The notes: generated by a model not told the origin, from the letters alone. A stretch of DNA of 64,000 nucleotides from Mangifera indica (GCF_011075055.1 NC_058154.1:11354475-11418474); one strand, 5' to 3'; numbered from the stretch's first letter, positions 50,166 through 62,811 are shown. A program made the numbers and translations.

Positions 50166-52559
50166 ATTGCTGGCATGAAAAGTTTTGTAATTTTTTGATG
50201 CGGCTGATGCCTCAATAGAATCCTGAGATAACTAGAACTGAATAACCATAAATTTAATATACATGAACGGAATGAAAACATTGACCTAATTCCATAGGAT
50301 TTACGTATAAAGTATAGATTACTGAATTGAAAATCTTACGGTTATAAGAATATTTGCAACACCATAAATTCTGAATTCAAAAGGCTATTAGGATTACCTA
50401 CACCGAAGTAATCGGTTTTCCATTCCTAAAATCTCTTTTAAATTACATATTTTCATATATAAAGTCATAAAGATATATTATATAAATTTCGGAAAAGAGA
50501 CCTAACATATATATAATAGGTTATCAGGCCTGTCAAAGATCTAATAAACTTTGAAGTTTATTCTAATATTGTCTACTTAAATAATCACTTTTAAGCATAT
50601 TAAATTTATTTTTATTCATCATTAAATTAATTTATAAATTATTATTAGATTATTAAATCTGATTTATTAAACTAAACTTATAATTAATGTGCGTACAAAT
50701 TATAAATTTTTTTAACGGATAAAACATATCTACAATTAATAGGAGGTTTCCATCTATTTTACTTATATATAAGGTCTTGCACCTTAATATACATATGAAC
50801 TGCGTTTTCTTTTTTTCGTTTTTAATCATACCATAAGATTTCTAATTATAATTGTGTTTCCCCTCTGAATTCAAAGGAGGCATGAAATGTGTGTATATAT
50901 ATATCAATGAAACTATGTGTACTTATTATAGATACATAAATATATACACATATTTGTTGGTGAGGTTTGGGGTGATGGTGAGCCCACCTTTTCGTTAAAA
51001 TTCACCGTTTATGTTAAGGATAAAATTGTTATTTAACTAAAAATATTTAAAAAACAAAAAAAATCATATTTCCCTACTTAGATTAAAAATCTAACAATTT
51101 CTCCAACCTAAAGTTTGCAAAGTAATCATTTTCCCCCTTGGGGTTCATTTTCAAGCAAACTTTGCCATTTCCAATAGCATTCTCTCCCCCTCCTTGCTTC
51201 TCTCTTCTTCTCGCTCTCTCTCTCCTTGGTCGTCTTTGTCAGAGATGAAGACGATTCGTCATTTTCATCTCTAATGAAAACGACAGGGGAGGGCAATGAG
51301 AGAGACCAAGAGCGAGAGAAAACGTCAACGACCAGAAGGAAAGTAATCACTGAAGAGGAGAAGAAAAAATCTTAAAGATGAAATAGTTACTTTTCAAACG
51401 AGTGACAAAATTGTTAAATTTTTAAATTAAATGAGGAGAAATATGATAAATTTGAGTTTTTTAAAAATATTTTTATGTAAATACCCTCAACTCTAACGAT
51501 AAATTTTAACATAAGAATGAATATTTAGGATTACGAAATTTAACAGGTGAAACATTGTCATTTTAGCAAATCTTGTGTGGGAATTAATCTGTCGGCCTTC
51601 ATATATATATTTCCTGATAGCATAAATGCAGCAAACCAGAACACTTTCAAACCCATTTCAAAAAGCCTACTTCTTGTCATTAAGGAGATCGATCAATGAT
51701 TCATCTGAACAAGTCATAAATATAGAGGAGTAGCATTTTGTCCAAACTGAGCCTTAGTTTGCTTGAGTTTAGATTCGAAAGGTTATCAATGGGCAAAGTT
51801 GGAGAGGTAAATAGTATTATTGAATGAACAAACGAGTCAATTTCTCTTCAAGTTATTGAGCTGAAGCTCTGATTAAAGATTGATTTATTTGATTCTAATC
51901 GTAGATTCAAACTAAATTAACTTGGAATGATCTATCTTTAGACCACTTTTTCAGGGTGAAATTGATCACACCATGTAAAACCCTAGTCCAATGGATCAAG
52001 CCCAACACCGTTACATTAAATAAATTAAAATTTTAATATTAAAATATTATTGTAAAAGGTATAAATTCTTACTCTCCTATTTGAAATCTTTCTCCATTGT
52101 CAAGATCCAATTCTTATGAGTAAACATTTATAATTTTGGCAGTGTTGAAGTTTAGACTGAGCTGTATGGGCCACAATTTGGGCCGGTGCCACTATAGTCC
52201 AATACTTTTTCAACTATTCGATACGGCGTCGTTGTACTGAAGCCTGATTCTCCCTATATTACGTGGCAATGCCACTATGACGAAATGTACAACGTTTTCT
52301 CCGGGATATTCATCAATAAAACTGAAATGACAATTCTAGCCTTCTATAAATTACCCAAATTCACGCTTTCCCCTCTCGGTAAAAGGCACGCTCGCCCTTT
52401 TATGTCGCCAGCTGTCTTTATTCCACATGTTAGTTAATGACCCGTAGAAAATTAAAAATTATACTCGCGCGAGTATGCCATAAATCTTACTCACCTAACC
52501 TTAAGAATTTTGTTTTTTCATAATTCCCATTCTAGATCCCTTTCGTAACATTTCAGTCA
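50166..52559. other. intergenic between 2S albumin and eIF1
   Basis: Contains an inverted relative of the 12560 repeat (about 50540-50700), a decayed Mutator-like MITE of about 0.65 kb ending gtgggaattaatctgtcggcc near 51595 with a GA/TC-rich core at 51150-51350, and a TCGAA-type repeat at 51700-51950. 52150-52559 is more GC-rich and should contain the eIF1 promoter. No other gene is seen. Confidence 0.45.
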
Positions 52560-53056
52560 CCAGACGCCAGCCTTCGACTTATCCGGATTAGGGTTTCTTT
52601 TGATCTCATCGATCAGGCTTTCCCCAACCTCTAACCCTAATATACGGATCAGGTAATCCACGAGCCTAATAGTTTCTGCTGCAAAGATTTCTTTTTCTTT
52701 CTTTAATTTTACTTTTGGTGTGAAAATTTGGGGTTTTAATATTGAATGATTTGTTTCTTTTTTATTATGCTGAAAATTAACTATCTTTATAGTTTTAATT
52801 ACTGGAGACTTTGGTTCGGATTAATTTAATTCTTAAAAAAGTGTCTTTTTTGTAAAATGTTTGACATGAAGTGAAAATAATTGTTTTGAACATGTTAGCG
52901 GTAAAATCGATCTTTGTGATGTGTTGTTCTTGGCATTATTTTTTGTGTTGGAGGGTAATTGAGGCTTTAATTCTGTGTGTAATTGAGTTTGTTTCTGATA
53001 TGTTGACTTTGCTATGTAGGTCTGAGTTCTGGTTGTGAAGTCATCAGCCAAGGTTC
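52560..53056 (+). promoter_or_regulatory. 5' leader of eIF1 with telo-box motifs and a leader intron
   Basis: Two telo-box-type motifs lie in the leader: attagggtttc (52587-52597, reverse) and ctaaccctaa (52631-52640, forward). Such motifs are typical of plant genes for ribosomal proteins and translation factors. A 5' UTR intron runs from the donor at 52653 (cag|gtaatc) to the acceptor at 53019 (tgtag). The start codon follows at 53057. Confidence 0.75.
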
Positions 53057-54376
53057 ATGTCTGATCTCGATACCCAGATTCCAACTACCTTTGGTAAGCT
53101 TCTTTATGGATTATGTCACAACTATGTTTCTTGTTGCAAATTGTTTGAATCTCTCTATATTTTGTACTTTGCGATTATTGATTTCTTGCATGAGAAGCAC
53201 GCTTGTGTATGGTTGAGTCTCGATCAAGGTGGGTTTTATGAACTACCCTCGTGTAGGATTGGCATAGGATTATAGGAGAGGATTGCATTTTAGGTTTTAA
53301 ATTATAGTGTTATCTTAAATTAGGATAGTGATAGCAGAGTTAGTACCATAGAGTTCTGTATGCTTGCCTATGTACCGGCATAATTTGAAACTCTGAGATG
53401 TTACAATTTTACCCTGTACCAAATCTAAGTTTATTTGGGGAAGATTATGTGCAAAAATGACTGTTAGTGAATATCGATCTTGTTATTGTTTATTATTGGA
53501 TTGTGAGCTTGTTCTGTACTGATTTTCATCCATCTCTTATAGTATTATACAATATCTGCTGACCTGCAAATTTGTAGTTTTTTTAAAATTCAATTCCAAA
53601 GAGCACCTCTAGAATCTAATTTAGAGTTTGTCTGTTATAGAAACCTAGTTTAGGTGTGAAAATGTAATTGCAAGCTGGCATTTTACTTGTAATATATAGA
53701 TGATAATTTTCTGATGTGAAACCACCACCTTTTTTTTATTACTTTAGATTCTTGATCTATCTAGTTACAATACTATTTGTTCTATTCCCGTTATATTGTT
53801 CTTCTTTTTCGGTTGCTGTCTTTTCCAATTATTATACACCAACTGAGATTGTGAGCTCTAATGGAAAGCCTAACTGCTCTGTTTTCTTGGGGTGATAGAT
53901 CCGTTTGCTGATGCAAATGCTGAGGACTCAGGTGCTGGGACAAAGGAGTATGTGCATATTCGTATCCAGCAAAGGAATGGTAGGAAAAGCCTGACAACTG
54001 TCCAGGGGTTGAAGAAAGAATTCAGCTACAACAAGATCCTCAAGGACCTCAAGAAGGAGTTCTGCTGCAATGGTACAGTTGTCCAGGACCCTGAATTAGG
54101 ACAGGTACATTGCTATAATCCACCTAGCTTAATCAACTGTCTATTTCCATTCTTATCATCACCGACTTATTAAATTTCTGGGCATATATAGGTTATTCAG
54201 CTTCAAGGTGACCAGCGTAAGAACGTGTCCACCTTCCTTGTCCAGGTACATTTTATTTCTCCATCTTTCGATTTTCCTGTTGCATTAATTGTATCTTGAT
54301 CCTATTTTTACTAAGTCATTCTGAGTTGCAGGCTGGCATTGTGAAGAAAGAGCACATCAAAATGCATGGTTTTTAA
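53057..54376 (+). CDS. SUI1: translation initiation factor eIF1 (SUI1)
   Basis: Four coding exons: 53057-53093, 53899-54104, 54192-54245, 54332-54376. Total 342 bp, 113 aa, the standard plant length. Starts MSDLDTQIPTTFDPFADANA and ends HIKMHGF. The SUI1 fold covers about residues 30-105, including QQRNGRKSLTTVQGL and the very conserved LKKEFCCNGTVVQDPELG segment. eIF1 binds the 40S subunit near the P site, keeps the scanning complex open and enforces AUG selection. Exon-intron phases and the protein agree fully with the family. Confidence 0.98.
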
Positions 54377-54896
54377 GCTGCTGCATCTCAACCGACTGCA
54401 CACTGTATGCTCCTAATGTCAGTGCAGAATATGCTATCATAAAACTACTTATATGTTGGTGCAATTATATCGTGGTTATTTCCTTAGTTTGATATGATGT
54501 AGGCATTTCGTCTTACTTGTGTTTCCTAGTTCTCTGGATTATGTATTGTAGAATGATAATGGAATGCTATGCAGTCTGCTTTTCCCCTTCAACTTGTTAT
54601 CGAAATTTAAGACTCTACATTCCTTAAACGCTATTTGTGCTTTACGGAGAGGTGCTTGCCAATAAAAGCAGGCCCAAATATTTTACTTGTTTTTGCAGCT
54701 GTTTCTGTAGGAACTTTATAATTGCAGATTGACAAAAAGGCATTCTGGTGATGTGTAATTGCATCTAGATACAAATTTTTTATTGTGTGAAATCAATCTC
54801 TTTGTTGTTAAGAAGATGGCCTTGGTCAAGTCGCTCTCCACCCATTGCTTGAGAAGTAAAATTATTTTATTCCTTGAGCTTTGCTGAACTCTTTTT
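54377..54896. other. eIF1 3' UTR and downstream flank
   Basis: The 3' UTR should lie here. A possible poly(A) signal aataaaag is at 54660. No other gene. Confidence 0.5.
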
Positions 54897-55415
54897 TAAA
54901 GGGTCGATACAAATCGGATTGAGTTCAAACACTATCTAATGCAAGTTAAATTTAAATAAAAAATAGTTTGGTTTGAATTTCATCTCAGTTTGTTGAGTCA
55001 AAATTAAAAATGATTGGAGTTCAAATAGAAGAAATTATGATTTGGTTTGAATTTATGATTTAAACATGTGGTTTGAATTTGTAGTTTGGATTTGTGGTTC
55101 TAGTTTTTGGTTCATTGAAAAAATGATGTCGTTTTGTTTAATAATGAATGAAATGATTTTCTTTGTAAATAAGTTTTCAAGTCATGAATTGAATCTGCGG
55201 ATTTGAATTATGAATTTGATCTGAAGTTGATTTATGAATTTAAATTATAAATTTGAGTTAAACTTGAATTTAAACATTTTTTTTGTTTGAGTTTGTTTTA
55301 GTTTAAAAAATAAGTGGACTCTTTTGAATTAAACTCGGATTGAATTTAAATTAAATGAATTCATATTGAATTGAACTAATTTTTAAGATTAAGTTGATTT
55401 AGCTCTATTTTTCTT
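54897..55415. repeat. decayed dispersed repeat (TCGAA/gaattt family)
   Basis: Starts agggtcgatacaaatcgg and ends near gatttagctct. Rich in gtttgaattt/aaattgaa pairs with an aaatgatgtcgttttg core, which matches the centre of the 62568 element (aacaatgtcgttttgac). Confidence 0.6.
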
Positions 55416-56869
55416 AGAACATTTATCTCAAAAGGATCAATGAGTTGGAATTGATTGATCCTTCATAAATATCGAAGTTCAAGAATAAGGGGCAGCCGAT
55501 ATTTTGGTTTCTGTGGTGTAGTGTCCGTTCATTTGCAAGAAAAAAGATGTTAATCCTTCTTCAATCCAATCAATTGTGTGTCTGAGAAACGAACATAAAA
55601 TCCAGAAATACATGGCTAGAGTGACTCTGCCGAAAGCCTTGATAGGTAAAGTTAAAAGGAGATGGCTAACTTTGACCTTCTATTTTTAATTGCCATTTTG
55701 TCGCATGCTTTTAACTCCAGGCGAATAATACTTGCCGACATCGCACGCTACAATTACTACCAGCCATAGTTGCCCAACTTTTGTCGGTTCTGTTGATTGC
55801 TGGTTGACAAGGGGTTATTTAAAAATGAGCAAAATATGTGCCCTTTATGCATATATAATATTTTTTTTTTTGTGGGATTTTCGAGGGGGAGATCAACAAA
55901 TCGAGCCGTCTTATTTTGGTATAACACCAATGGATTTCGAACCCAAACTCTCTTAAAGACTCTTTGGAGATTCCACAACTTCACCAGCTACCCCATGGGA
56001 GGCCTTTATGCAACGTCTTGATGTGCCTGTAGTTTTATAATTTGTCTGTTGTTTCACTGAAAAACTCTGTGCGCATGATCTACATGTGGGGCTTCAAATT
56101 TGACAAACAGAAGAGGACCGCACAATTTGGGGGATATTTTGTTTCCACAATCTAGCTACAAGAATCTTGACCCTTTCACTACATGCCATCCATTGAGGCC
56201 CCAGCTCGTTTACTTTAACTCCTTGTTTTTGACTCTTTAGCTTGTTAGTTGAGATTGCTTTTCAGTGGTTTAAGCAGTGTTTTAGTTGCAAGTTGTGGAG
56301 ACAATAATGGTAGATGAAGATCAAGGTACCATTAAGAGAAACTAGAACCCAAACTTAAATGAAAGATAATGTAATCCTTTGGGAACCAGAACAAAAGGTA
56401 TCCATGGAAGAAATTCTCTTTTTTTTCTTTCTCAATAAAAAACAAAAATCGATACAAAAATAAAAAATCTAAGTAACAATGGATATAAGAATCTAAACAA
56501 AGGTTCGAATGGTTATATTTAAAATGATTAACTCAAACTCGATTTATTCGAATTGACTATAAATTCATCAAAAAAATCATTAAAAAACAAGAAAAATTAT
56601 TAAAGAAGATATTAAAAAAAAAAAAAAGAATTGTTGAGAAAGATGAAAATTAGCCTGAAAAAATAAATCCATCTACGAATTTTTGGCCTAACTCAATAAG
56701 TGAAGTTGACTCGACTCTACTCAAACTAAGGCTACCTTGATTTATGTTTAGCGTATAGCCACCTAGATCTAATTGAATGAAAGGGCAAAACAAAACAAAA
56801 CATAAATTTCATTTTCACTTTAAACAAAAATATAATAAAAATACCTAATTCTAAGTCTTTTATCTATAT
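55416..56869. other. intergenic, no gene recognised
   Basis: Short overlapping open frames at 55732-56021 have no recognisable domain. A poly(T) tract at 55860 and a poly(A) tract at 56617 are present. A TCGAA-type repeat lies at about 56490-56740. Confidence 0.4.
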
Positions 56870-57200
56870 GAAAAACTTAATTTTTTGTATTGTATATTTA
56901 GTATTATATTATATTGTATGAGAAGGTTTTTAAAAAATAAAATAATTAAAAAATATATAATTGACATGTCGTTATTTTGAAAAATATCACAAACACCTTT
57001 AAAAATTTAAAAACTTTTATATACACTTCTACTACATCATCATTTTCTTTAAAAAGTATATTGATTTGTATCAGTAATATATATTATATCGTATTAATTT
57101 AATATATCCATGATACGTATCGTTTTACACTTTATTATATCATATTATAAAATACGTATTGTATATTATAAAATATTGATAATTATAATTCAAAATAATA
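56870..57200. repeat. dispersed AT-rich repeat, partner of 45680-46010
   Basis: Same order of phrases as 45680-46010, including the palindromic catgatacgtatcgtttt. Confidence 0.7.
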
Positions 57201-57850
57201 CACAAAGTCAATATAATAAAAGATAAAAAGAGAGGCAACTTCTCCTACATAACTTCATCAAAAACTCGTCTATCGAGCCAATCACTTAGTTGGACTGATT
57301 CTCTGGGCTTTTCCAGTAAGAATATTGCATAAAAAAACATCTATATAAGCACGATCATATTTAAACTTCTCCACGCTTTCATAATGGTGTATGATCTTTG
57401 AATTTGCTTGAACCCTTTTGGACAAAATGAAAAAGATTTCAGCTTTTATGGTGGGCTGTTCAATTTTATTATTAATCACCTAACAAAGTGACCAATTCAT
57501 TATTAATTTCCCCTTCCCAACTACCATTCTACCAACATTCTTCTCTTTCCCACCTTCCATTCTTCCTATAAGTGGAGTCACTTTCTCAGGACTTTGCGCC
57601 TTCCTGATCCAATAGTTTGGCATGCTGTCATATTAAAATATTGTCTAATTTAGACATACGATCTTTTGTTAAAATATTATTCAATTTGGACAGATATTTT
57701 ACTGTAGTTTTTATTTTAAATTTTACAATCTAAAACATTTTTTAACAGTTTAATAAACTTACAGTATATTTATAGGTGTCCTGTGATTTGTCAGGGGTGG
57801 GATTTACTTATAGGTGTCCCGGTCTTCTCTTTCACATGATGCATAAAATT
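57201..57850. other. upstream region of the R3-MYB gene
   Basis: The MYB promoter should lie here. A pair of near-repeats (taaaatattgtctaatttag at 57633 and taaaatattattcaatttgg at 57671) and the repeated aggtgtcc (57775, 57813) stand out. No other gene. Confidence 0.45.
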
Positions 57851-57951
57851 GTATATAAATAGCAACAGTCCCCCCGCAATTTCCTCATGGTTTCTTCTGA
57901 CTTTACCAGGTGAAGGTGTTTTAAGTCTCCACTCTTCCTTTGTTCAGAAAA
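57851..57951 (+). promoter_or_regulatory. TATA box and 5' leader of the R3-MYB gene
   Basis: gtatataaatag at 57851-57862 is a good TATA box, 90 bp before the start codon. Transcription should start near 57885-57895. Confidence 0.7.
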
Positions 57952-58473
57952 ATGAGTGACTTGGAAATGTCTTCCTCTGATGATGCTTCTGTGGACTCTA
58001 GCAGTATGCTTCTCTTCTTTGTCATGTTTTTCATCATATCATTACTGTTTCCATTTTTGGTCTTTAACATGGTCAGCAGAAAGTTGCAAATCTCAGCTTT
58101 TCATTGTCTAATATAGCAGAAAACTTATGGTCAAGCCTACCCCATTTGAATTTATGCCCATCAAAGTTTATTTTACCTCATTTATTTGCTGAAAGTTTCT
58201 GGGTTCTAGTATTTGTTGCAGCAGAAGACAACAGCAGTCAAGAATCTGAGCTTCAGTTCTCATATGATGAAGAAACACTGATTATAAGGATGTTCAATTT
58301 AGTAGGAGAAAGGTATATATGCTTTATTATTCATTTGTTTTATGAGCTAGTAAGATCCATATTGCATTCAATATGTTCTTGGCAGATGGTCTCTGATTGC
58401 TGGAAGAATCCCTGGAAGAACAGCTGAGGAGATTGAGAAGTATTGGAACACAAGATACTCTACAAGCCAATGA
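57952..58473 (+). CDS. single-repeat R3-MYB repressor (CPC/TRY/MYBx-like)
   Basis: Three exons: 57952-58003, 58222-58312, 58386-58473. Total 231 bp, 76 aa. A Ser/Asp-rich N terminus of about 30 residues is followed by one R3 MYB repeat (F30-Y67), with W49 and W68 as the recognisable tryptophans and the block [20 protein letters not shown]. There is no activation or repression domain. Such small MYBs compete with R2R3-MYBs for bHLH partners and repress trichome, root-hair or anthocyanin programmes. The bHLH-contact pattern is mostly present (L37, R40, L44, L51, R55), but the first acidic residue is Thr36. The ending (NTRYSTSQ) is like the petunia MYBx-type group, from memory. The exon 2 acceptor is a tandem gcagcag, so a 75-aa isoform is possible. 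Confidence 0.88.
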
Positions 58474-58616
58474 TCGAATGAAATGAAGCATAGGCTATAA
58501 CAATATGGATAAATGGTGGAACTTCTTACTCAGGCTACACAGAAATTACCCACTATATGTTTATTGTTACTTATGGTAATGTAAAGAAGTCGATCTGGGA
58601 ATCTTCTACTGAAATA

Positions 58617-58800
58617 AAATAGAGTAATATTACGTGTATCTACTTTAGATACATAAATACATATACATTTATATGTGTTGTTATATAATTTGGTGTTATT
58701 TTATCTTTAATTTAAAATTATCCAATCATGTGATGACATATATAAGTATGTACATATTTGTATACCTTAAATGAATAAGCATAATTTTATTGAATAAAAT
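58617..58800. mobile_element. palindromic MITE (TATGTGTA family)
   Basis: Left end aatagagtaatattacgtgt then actttagatacataaata. Right end tgtataccttaaatgaataa. The middle has ttaatttaaaattatcc and caatcatgtgatgacat. The two halves are inverted relatives. Just downstream of the R3-MYB 3' UTR. Confidence 0.65.
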
Positions 58801-59224
58801 TGGTAACAAAGTGCCAATTTGTTGGGTTCTTAGCAAATCTATATTTACATAGTTGTAAATAAACCAAACATTTATGGATGTGTCGGGTGAAAGATCGAAC
58901 AATTCATAATAACAAACCATGATTCAACCAAAATTATACGAGAGAAACTCAATAACATAAAAATGGATGTAGACATTGAGTAACAAATCAACCCACTTAA
59001 AAAACGATATTATTTGTTACTATTTCTTGTATTAATAAAACTTTGTAATTCGGTGTACTTTTTATTAGTGTGATTTTGAAATTATAGTATAAGAGAATAG
59101 CGTTAAATATGTAATTATATGATTAAATATATTTTAATCCCCGTATAATGAATCTAATGAATCTAGACATCTAAATGGTAGTAGTTGATTACATTTTCTC
59201 ATTGAAGTGCAAATAATGGTGCAA

Positions 59225-59595
59225 TATAGGTTAAATTTGAAACGAGTTTGATATAAACTTTATTTAAATGAATCCAAATTCGAGTTTAACATATATGAAT
59301 TCAAACTAAAATATATTTAAAAATCGATCACGAGCGTGAACTTGAGCTAAAATATATTATAATAATTTTTTAAACAATGCCACATAAGCTATAGGAGAAC
59401 CAAATTCGAGCAAATGAGTTAGGCAAACTTGAGCCAAGTTCAACTTATCTACACGAACCTGAGTCTTATGCAAGCCAAACATGAACTCTCAATCTATGAA
59501 ACAAGTCAAACATGAACGAGTTATTTCCAAGCTAAATAAGCTCGAACTAAGTCCCCCAAAATAAACTTTACCTTGTTTGGTCTCGATTTGATTTG
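59225..59595. repeat. decayed dispersed repeat (TCGAA family)
   Basis: Begins taggttaaatttgaaacgag and ends near ttggtctcgatttgatttg. Contains many 'cgagc/gctcg' and 'gaacttgagc' phrases and the aatgccacataagc core. Related to 47790 and 62568. Confidence 0.55.
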
Positions 59596-61999
59596 AATCT
59601 AATTCTATTATAATGATGTGATGATAGGTAACAGAGATAAAAAATAATCCCATAATTTGTAAAAACTGAAGATTAGAATAATATATAGAGAAGAATGTGA
59701 GAATGTACGAAACTGTTAAGAGTTATGTTTTCCATTATTTCTCAATAAAAGGAGTTTACCGCATTTGAGGTGGCTCATACATTTGACTAAAGTTAAATCT
59801 GATATCCCTCGTCAACATATTAAGTATTTAATCCTTATAATATGAAACATTATGTACTTAGAATTATCGGTACCACATTTATATTTGTAGTCAGCACCGG
59901 GCCCTATATGGGCTTATTATATACTTGGCCCATTTAGAGTATTGGGCTCTTGCAATTATAATTTCATACCTTATTTAGATTCTAATATTTAAAAGTTAAT
60001 TAATAGTATGACCAATTCTAAAGGGTAATTTGAATGGGTAAATGTAAAATCTTTAAATAGTTTTAAAGGGATATTTGATTTGGATAATATTTTATTATTA
60101 AAATTAGAATATTATTTTAAAGATAGATTATCTTGAGGATTATTCGGTTTAAATTATTACTATATTTGATAAAATTTGGTAAAAATGAGTTATTTTAAAT
60201 AATTATTATATTTAGCTAAAGATAATAAAATAATATTATTATAATTTTGATATAATTATTCTAAAATATTTTTTATGTTATTTATTCTTTTAATTGAAAA
60301 TGAGATTATTTTTCTCCTAAAAGACTTAATAAATAAATATATAGTTATAATAATTTTTTAATACTTAAAATGGATGTGACAGCAGATTATCTTTTATATT
60401 ACCTATCACATCACAATTGGTAGTATAAAATTACTGGAATATTTTATTACTTATAAATCAAACAAAGTAATATAAATAATAAAATATAGATTACCAGTAT
60501 AATATTTATGAACCTCTAACAAATGCCACCTAAAACGTATATTGGGTGGGGTCAATCACTGAAGGATAGCTAAGGTAAGGCAAGGTTGATGTCGGCTCAG
60601 TTTAGCTCGACTCAGGCAAAGGAGGAGCTTAAAGACCGACAGAGAGAACGCCAAAAAAAGAAGCCAAAAACTAAAGTTCAAGAGGGGATGAAACTAAAGT
60701 TTTTAAAAATTCTGAGGGGGCTAAAATGGAAAAAAGATGAAAATCTTAGGTTTTGGGGGGGGGGGGGGAGGGATAAAGTTGTTAGTTTTTAAAACATAAG
60801 AGGAAAAATATAATGAATTATATATATTTTTAATATTATTATTAAAATGACAATTTTACATTTAACTCTAATTAAAATTTTTTATAGAAATTGACTCATT
60901 AGTAGGTATTTAAGTTTTTAAAAGTTGAAGGATGAAATTTTGAGATTTCACTGTACCTTGGGTGGTAATAAGTCTTTTGCATTTATTCTCATTTCTAAAA
61001 CTTAATCAACATTAAAAAGATATATAATTAATTTTACTTATATAATTTTAAATCTTAATTATAATTATATAATTTTTCTTTTTTAATAACCTTATTTTTA
61101 TTGTATTTTTATTATCTAATTTTTCTGTTTTATTTTTTAAAATTGAGGTTTATGACAAGAGTAAATTCGATAAAAATAATGTCAGACTTGATAGAAGTAA
61201 CAAATAAATAACTTAATATCATTGGATAAATGACTAAGCAGGATATGCCCGGCATAAGTAACATCAACTACTTATGCTTGAGTGCTTGTGCATATGGTAA
61301 TGCAGTGCACTAGCAGGCAATACCGATGACATTCTTTTTCTCTCGATCTCACACAATAATAAGATTAAATCTTCTCGAAGGGTAACACCAAATGAGATCC
61401 AACCAAAGTACGGTTACTCCAATGTTGCAGGTGAGGATGGTGTGGTAAGGAACAAAGTTTTTGGTCGTCAATGACAAGCAACAATTGTTTCAAATTCGAT
61501 TAAAGAGAGTGATGGAATGATCCAATAAAAAAATATCTAAATAATTTCGTAAAAGGTTACCACTATTTTCTTTGAAAGTCAACAAAACTTTTTAATAAAA
61601 CTTTATTTATAATAGAAAAATATTATTTTTTAAAATTGATGTATAAAAATCATTAAATTAAAAAAAAGATAAAATTAATAATTCTCCCTTTGTATTATTT
61701 ATTATAATTTCGCTTTAATTGTGTTCCCACGCCACTCGATTTAAGGCAGCATTAATCATGAGAGAATAAACTAATAATAAAGTCAAAGTCAAAACAATTC
61801 GTCCCTTAATATTTAATAATATTTTCTTAAGGCCATACAAATTCTAAAACATTGGCTCACCATCCTTTTTCTTATAAATAATAAATTATTATTAATTAAA
61901 TAATTTTAAATTAAAAATATTAAATATTAAATTATATAATAATATATTATCTATATATAAAAATTATATATAAAAATATATATAAACATAACATTATTT
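59596..61999. other. intergenic, AT-rich, no gene recognised
   Basis: A 14-base G run lies at 60755-60768 within a block related to the Mutator-like MITE interior. A right terminus of that family (ggtggtaataagtcttttgc) lies at about 60961-60980. A short Lys/Arg-rich open frame (60586-60792) runs into the G run and is not regarded as a gene. Confidence 0.4.
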
Positions 62000-62004
62000 A
62001 ATAA

Positions 62005-62177
62005 AACAATAAAACTATGTGTACCCACTTTGGGTACACAAATGTATACACAATCATATGTGTCATCATGTGATTGGATGATTTTGAATTAACATTAAAA
62101 CAATAACCAATCATATGATGACATATATGATTGTGTATATATTTGTGTACCCAAAATGGGTACACATAGTATTGCTC
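62005..62177. mobile_element. palindromic MITE, best copy of the family
   Basis: Left arm actatgtgtacccactttgg, right arm ccaaaatgggtacacatagt, inverted. Similarity continues inward (cacaatcatatgtgtcatca and its complement) so that the whole element folds into one hairpin around ttttgaattaacattaaaac. The arms differ at few positions, suggesting a young insertion. TA dinucleotides flank the tgtgtaccc core. Superfamily not assigned. Confidence 0.8.
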
Positions 62178-62371
62178 TTAATAAAATATAATCATGGATT
62201 TGTATTTTTATATTTATCTTTAATTTAAATTATTAATCTCAGAATGCTAAAGTGGCTTCAGGAAAGAGCTCTAGTCTTCGCTTTCAAGTAACCCCTCAAA
62301 GTTAAGAAAACTGCGATTTATCCAAGAGTTTTCAATTAATATATCCTAAAATTTGTTTATTTTATCATAGA

Positions 62372-62530
62372 GTAATATTATATGTGTCCAGTTTTGAGTA
62401 TTTAGATAATGTATCATTATATAATTATATATTACTTTATATTTATTTCAGAATCACTCAATTACATGATAACACATTATTTAAGTGTCTAATTAAGTAT
62501 TTAAAACTATGTACACATTTTATTATTTTA
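62372..62530. mobile_element. palindromic MITE, diverged copy
   Basis: Left end agagtaatattatatgtgtc, right end acacattttattattttat. The centre has tcactcaattacatgataac. Same family as 62005-62177, about 200 bp away, but older. Confidence 0.55.
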
Positions 62531-62567
62531 TTATAATATTATGTTATATTCTAAACTTGCCCGTAAG

Positions 62568-62811
62568 GGTAGGGTTGGACTCGAACCGAGTCCGTTCGAG
62601 CTCGAGCTCTGTTTGAACAAGTCAACCCTAGCCGAGCTCGAGCTCGAGCTATTCGTTAAAATTTCTAATTAAAAATTTTAATACAAAACAATGTCGTTTT
62701 GACTAATATGTATTAAATGACGTCATTTTAATAACAAATAACGAGTCGAATTGAATTCAAACCGAATTCGAACTTGACTTTTACGAGCTCGAGCTCGAAT
62801 CCAGCCCTACC
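62568..62811. mobile_element. MITE-like element with 17-bp terminal inverted repeats
   Basis: Left end ggtagggttggactcga, right end tcgaatccagccctacc. The two ends are inverted repeats with two mismatches in 17. Flanks are TAAG on both sides (62564-62567, 62812-62815), a candidate 4-bp duplication. Subterminal gagctcgagctcgagct tracts form a second inverted pair around 'aatgtcgttttgac/atgacgtcatttta'. 244 bp, non-coding. Confidence 0.65.

Noticed and set aside
62575..62600. tRNA T-arm-like text (ggactcgaaccgagtcc)
   Set aside because: No acceptor stem, D-arm or anticodon arm around it. It belongs to the terminal repeat of the 62568 element.
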